Position numbers and translations under genes: made by a program
The notes under the pieces: generated by a model
Databases searched by the model: none
Seen by the model: the letters and a program-made list of their open reading frames with translations, nothing else
Told to the model about the DNA's origin: nothing
Part shown: piece by piece, positions 13,167-14,959 of the stretch
Position numbering within the stretch: position 1 is the first letter of the stretch
Layout: each line of letters begins with the position of its first letter
Assembly (NCBI GenBank): GCA_030641695.1
Contig: DAOWGY010000142.1
Span: 1 to 14,959 of the forward strand
Length of the DNA stretch: 14,959 bases
Direction of reading: 5' to 3'
From: Gammaproteobacteria bacterium
GTDB lineage: Bacteria; Pseudomonadota; Gammaproteobacteria; Steroidobacterales; Woeseiaceae

Positions 13167-14471
13167 ATGGCCAGTCCTGCTAGCGAATTTGAACGCACGG
13201 GTGACGTGCCCGAGAAAATCGGTAAGTACGTCATCATCAACAAGATCGGCAAGGGCAGCACCGGCATGGTGTACCTGTCTCACGACCCCTATTATCGCCG
13301 CGACGTCGCGATCAAGGTATACAACATAGAAGAAGACACTGACGCGGATCGCGCGCAGGTCTCTCGCAAGATGTTCTTTAACGAAGCGCATATGGTCGGC
13401 ATGCTGCAGCATCCGAACATCATGCCGATTTACGATGCGGGCGAGGAAGACGGCAAGTACTACGTCGTCACCGAGCACATTCAAGGCGCGCGTACACTGG
13501 CCGCGTATTGCCGCCCGGATAACCTGCTGCGCGTCGACGACGTTGTCGAAATTATCTACAAGTGCGCGAAGGCGCTGCACTATTCGCACGGTCGTGGCGT
13601 CATTCATCGTGACATCAAGCCCAGCAATGTGATGCTGACGATCGACAACGATGTCCGCATCATCGATTTCGGCATCGCTATCGTCAGCGACTCCGAGATC
13701 TCACGTATCGAAGGCATTGCCGGTTCACCCAGCTACATGTCGCCGGAGCAGGTGCAGTCAGAGGAACTGACACCAGCCTCAGACCTGTATTCGCTCGCGG
13801 CCGTCATGTACGAACTACTCACGGGATTCCGGCCGTTCCGCGCCGACAACCTGTCGAAGCTCCTGCACCAGATCGTCTACGCAACGCCGCCGCCAATTCA
13901 TACGTATCGCGACGACCTGCCGGAAGAGCTGGAGAACGTCGTCGCGATGACGATGATGAAGGACCCCGACAAACGCACCGGCAGCGGCGCGACCATGGCC
14001 GCGGAATTGACGCGGGTCTACAAAGACCTGCGGCAGAAATACGACAGCCTCGATAACCAGGAACATTTCGACTTGTTGCGTACTCTGACATTTTTCCACG
14101 AGTTTTCGCACGCCGAAATCTGGGAAGTGCTGCGTGCCTCGGATTGGCACGAGTACCAGGATGGTAACGACATCGTCAAGGAAGGCGAGATCGACGATCG
14201 CTTCTACATCATCGTGTCCGGCATCGTTACCGTGATGACAAATGGCAGGAGTCTCGGCAGGCTGGGTAGTGGTGATTGCTTCGGCGAGACGAGTTACGTG
14301 CGCGGCGCAAAGCGCCAGGCGTCGATCCAGTCCGAAGGCCCGGTGACTATCTTGCGGGTGAGTTCGACGTTAATGGAGCAGGTGAGTTCGTCGTGCCAGC
14401 TGCGTTTCAACAAGGTCTTCCTCAGGTCACTCATCAATCGCCTGCAGGGTAGCGGCGGCGCTAATACCTGA
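13167..14471 (+). CDS. Serine/threonine protein kinase fused to a C-terminal cyclic nucleotide-binding domain
   Basis: This 434-residue protein has two domains. Residues about 20-285 are a Hanks-type kinase with all main motifs: glycine loop GKGSTGMVY (28-36), Lys50 (VAIK), Glu73, catalytic HRDIKPSN (147-154; Asp149), DFG (167-169), SPE (192-194), and SDLYSLAAVMYELLTG (205-220). The HRD arginine suggests control through the activation loop. Residues about 310-425 are a cNMP-binding beta-roll. Its phosphate cassette FGETSYVRGAKRQASI (372-387) keeps Glu374 and Arg383, which normally hold the ribose and phosphate. I see no membrane helix, so it should be soluble. Allosteric control by a cyclic nucleotide is inferred. 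It follows pgpA by 11 bp as the last gene of the unit, although nothing links it to lipid or vitamin synthesis. Confidence 0.93.
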   Translation: MASPASEFERTGDVPEKIGKYVIINKIGKGSTGMVYLSHDPYYRRDVAIKVYNIEEDTDADRAQVSRKMFFNEAHMVGMLQHPNIMPIYDAGEEDGKYYVVTEHIQGARTLAAYCRPDNLLRVDDVVEIIYKCAKALHYSHGRGVIHRDIKPSNVMLTIDNDVRIIDFGIAIVSDSEISRIEGIAGSPSYMSPEQVQSEELTPASDLYSLAAVMYELLTGFRPFRADNLSKLLHQIVYATPPPIHTYRDDLPEELENVVAMTMMKDPDKRTGSGATMAAELTRVYKDLRQKYDSLDNQEHFDLLRTLTFFHEFSHAEIWEVLRASDWHEYQDGNDIVKEGEIDDRFYIIVSGIVTVMTNGRSLGRLGSGDCFGETSYVRGAKRQASIQSEGPVTILRVSSTLMEQVSSSCQLRFNKVFLRSLINRLQGSGGANT

Positions 14472-14475
14472 TTGC

Positions 14476-14541
14476 TGTTGGAGCGCTTCTCGAAGCGCGA
14501 CTGCGCATGACCCTGATCGCGCTTCGAGAAGCGCTCCAACA
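14476..14541. repeat. REP doublet (REPIN-like inverted pair) just after the kinase gene
   Basis: Two 25-nt units lie in inverted orientation (14476-14500 plus, 14517-14541 minus) with a 16-nt spacer, 66 bp in all. Each contains TGTTGGAG and the perfect stem GCGCTTCTCGAAGCGC. The size and layout are identical to those of the doublet at 3284-3349. The pair begins 4 nt after the kinase stop and would fold into a long hairpin in the 3' end of the operon transcript. It lacks a T-rich tail. Confidence 0.88.
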
Positions 14542-14604
14542 AATCGCACTCGAATCCCGCTACACTAACCCTCGATAACGCCAATATTCCTGCAGGGGGT
14601 TTCA

Positions 14605-14959
14605 ATGTCTCGATATAGCGCCGCTGTCGCGGTGATGGTTTTGGTTTCGTTCTCGGCCGATGCCACCGAGCTTAATGACGCCGTCAAGCAGGATTACGAC
14701 GACTATCTCTGGCCGCTGTTCGATCATTTCCATCGCAATCCCGAGTTATCCACTATCGAAAACGAGACGGCCGCGCGCATGGCGCGGGAGTTGCGCAGTG
14801 CCGGTTTCGAGGTAACCGAGGGTGTCGGCGGCACCGGCGTCGTCGCAATACTGGAGAATGGCGCAGGATCGCTCGTCATGATGCGTGCCGACATGGACGG
14901 TCTGCCGGTCGAGGAAAAATCGGGTCTCGAGAACGCCTCTCGCAAGCAGCAGATTTCCC
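14605..14959 (+). CDS. M20-family amidohydrolase/peptidase, exported (3' end outside window)
   Basis: Only the first 118 codons are in the window, and the frame stays open to the end. ATG 14605 follows a strong CAGGGGG (14593-14599). Residues 1-19 (MSRYSAAVAVMVLVSFSADA) form a likely Sec signal with cleavage after ADA, so it should act in the periplasm. The mature part begins with the M20 pattern: LFDHFHRNPELSTIENETA (about 42-60), then a metal-site region RADMDGLPVEEKSG (about 98-111), whose Asp lies in the RADMDxLP motif typical of M20D enzymes such as hippurate or N-acyl amino acid hydrolases. The substrate cannot be told from this fragment. The REP doublet and a short gap separate it from the kinase gene, and it probably has its own promoter. 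Confidence 0.85.
   Translation, partial: MSRYSAAVAVMVLVSFSADATELNDAVKQDYDDYLWPLFDHFHRNPELSTIENETAARMARELRSAGFEVTEGVGGTGVVAILENGAGSLVMMRADMDGLPVEEKSGLENASRKQQIS

Overview
The window looks like a chromosomal segment of a gammaproteobacterium. Most of it is conserved housekeeping. The strongest clues are a long-form PurL glutaminase end, an EttA-type ABC-F factor, and the gene order glyA-nrdR-ribD-ribE-ribB(X)-ribH-nusB-thiL-pgpA, which is typical of that class. I cannot place it to genus. The REP-type palindromes suggest a genome with many dispersed extragenic palindromes.

Layout. 1-762 is the 3' end of purL. 864-2324 is a plus-strand block of three small accessory genes: a four-helix membrane protein, a lipoprotein with a tiny collagen-like stalk, and a cysteine-rich bacteriohemerythrin with one altered iron ligand. 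2366-3025 on the minus strand is a DUF4145-like zinc-ribbon gene whose reading frame is broken by an amber codon inside the first zinc knuckle. 3026-3353 is non-coding and holds REP palindromes. 3354-5024 (minus) is ettA. It diverges across 50 bp from a class I-type histone-deacetylase-family hydrolase at 5075-6025.

6119-14471 reads as one long, tightly packed plus-strand transcription unit. It holds glyA (one-carbon supply), nrdR (repressor of ribonucleotide reductase), four riboflavin genes, nusB, thiL (thiamine), pgpA (phosphatidylglycerol) and a serine/threonine kinase fused to a cyclic-nucleotide-binding domain. Gaps are 0-26 bp, with overlaps at ribE/ribB, nusB/thiL and thiL/pgpA. The ribB gene carries a degenerate GTP cyclohydrolase II half without zinc-binding cysteines (the RibBX arrangement), so the first riboflavin step must be encoded elsewhere. 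A REP doublet follows the kinase. The window then ends inside a secreted or periplasmic M20-family amidohydrolase.

The most noteworthy observations are the amber codon in the zinc-ribbon gene, two 66-bp REP doublets placed exactly 4 nt after the stop codons of two unrelated genes, the hemerythrin ligand change, and the kinase/cNMP fusion at the end of a riboflavin/thiamine/phospholipid operon. I found no clear multi-gene novel system, CRISPR array, tRNA/rRNA, transposase or phage module.
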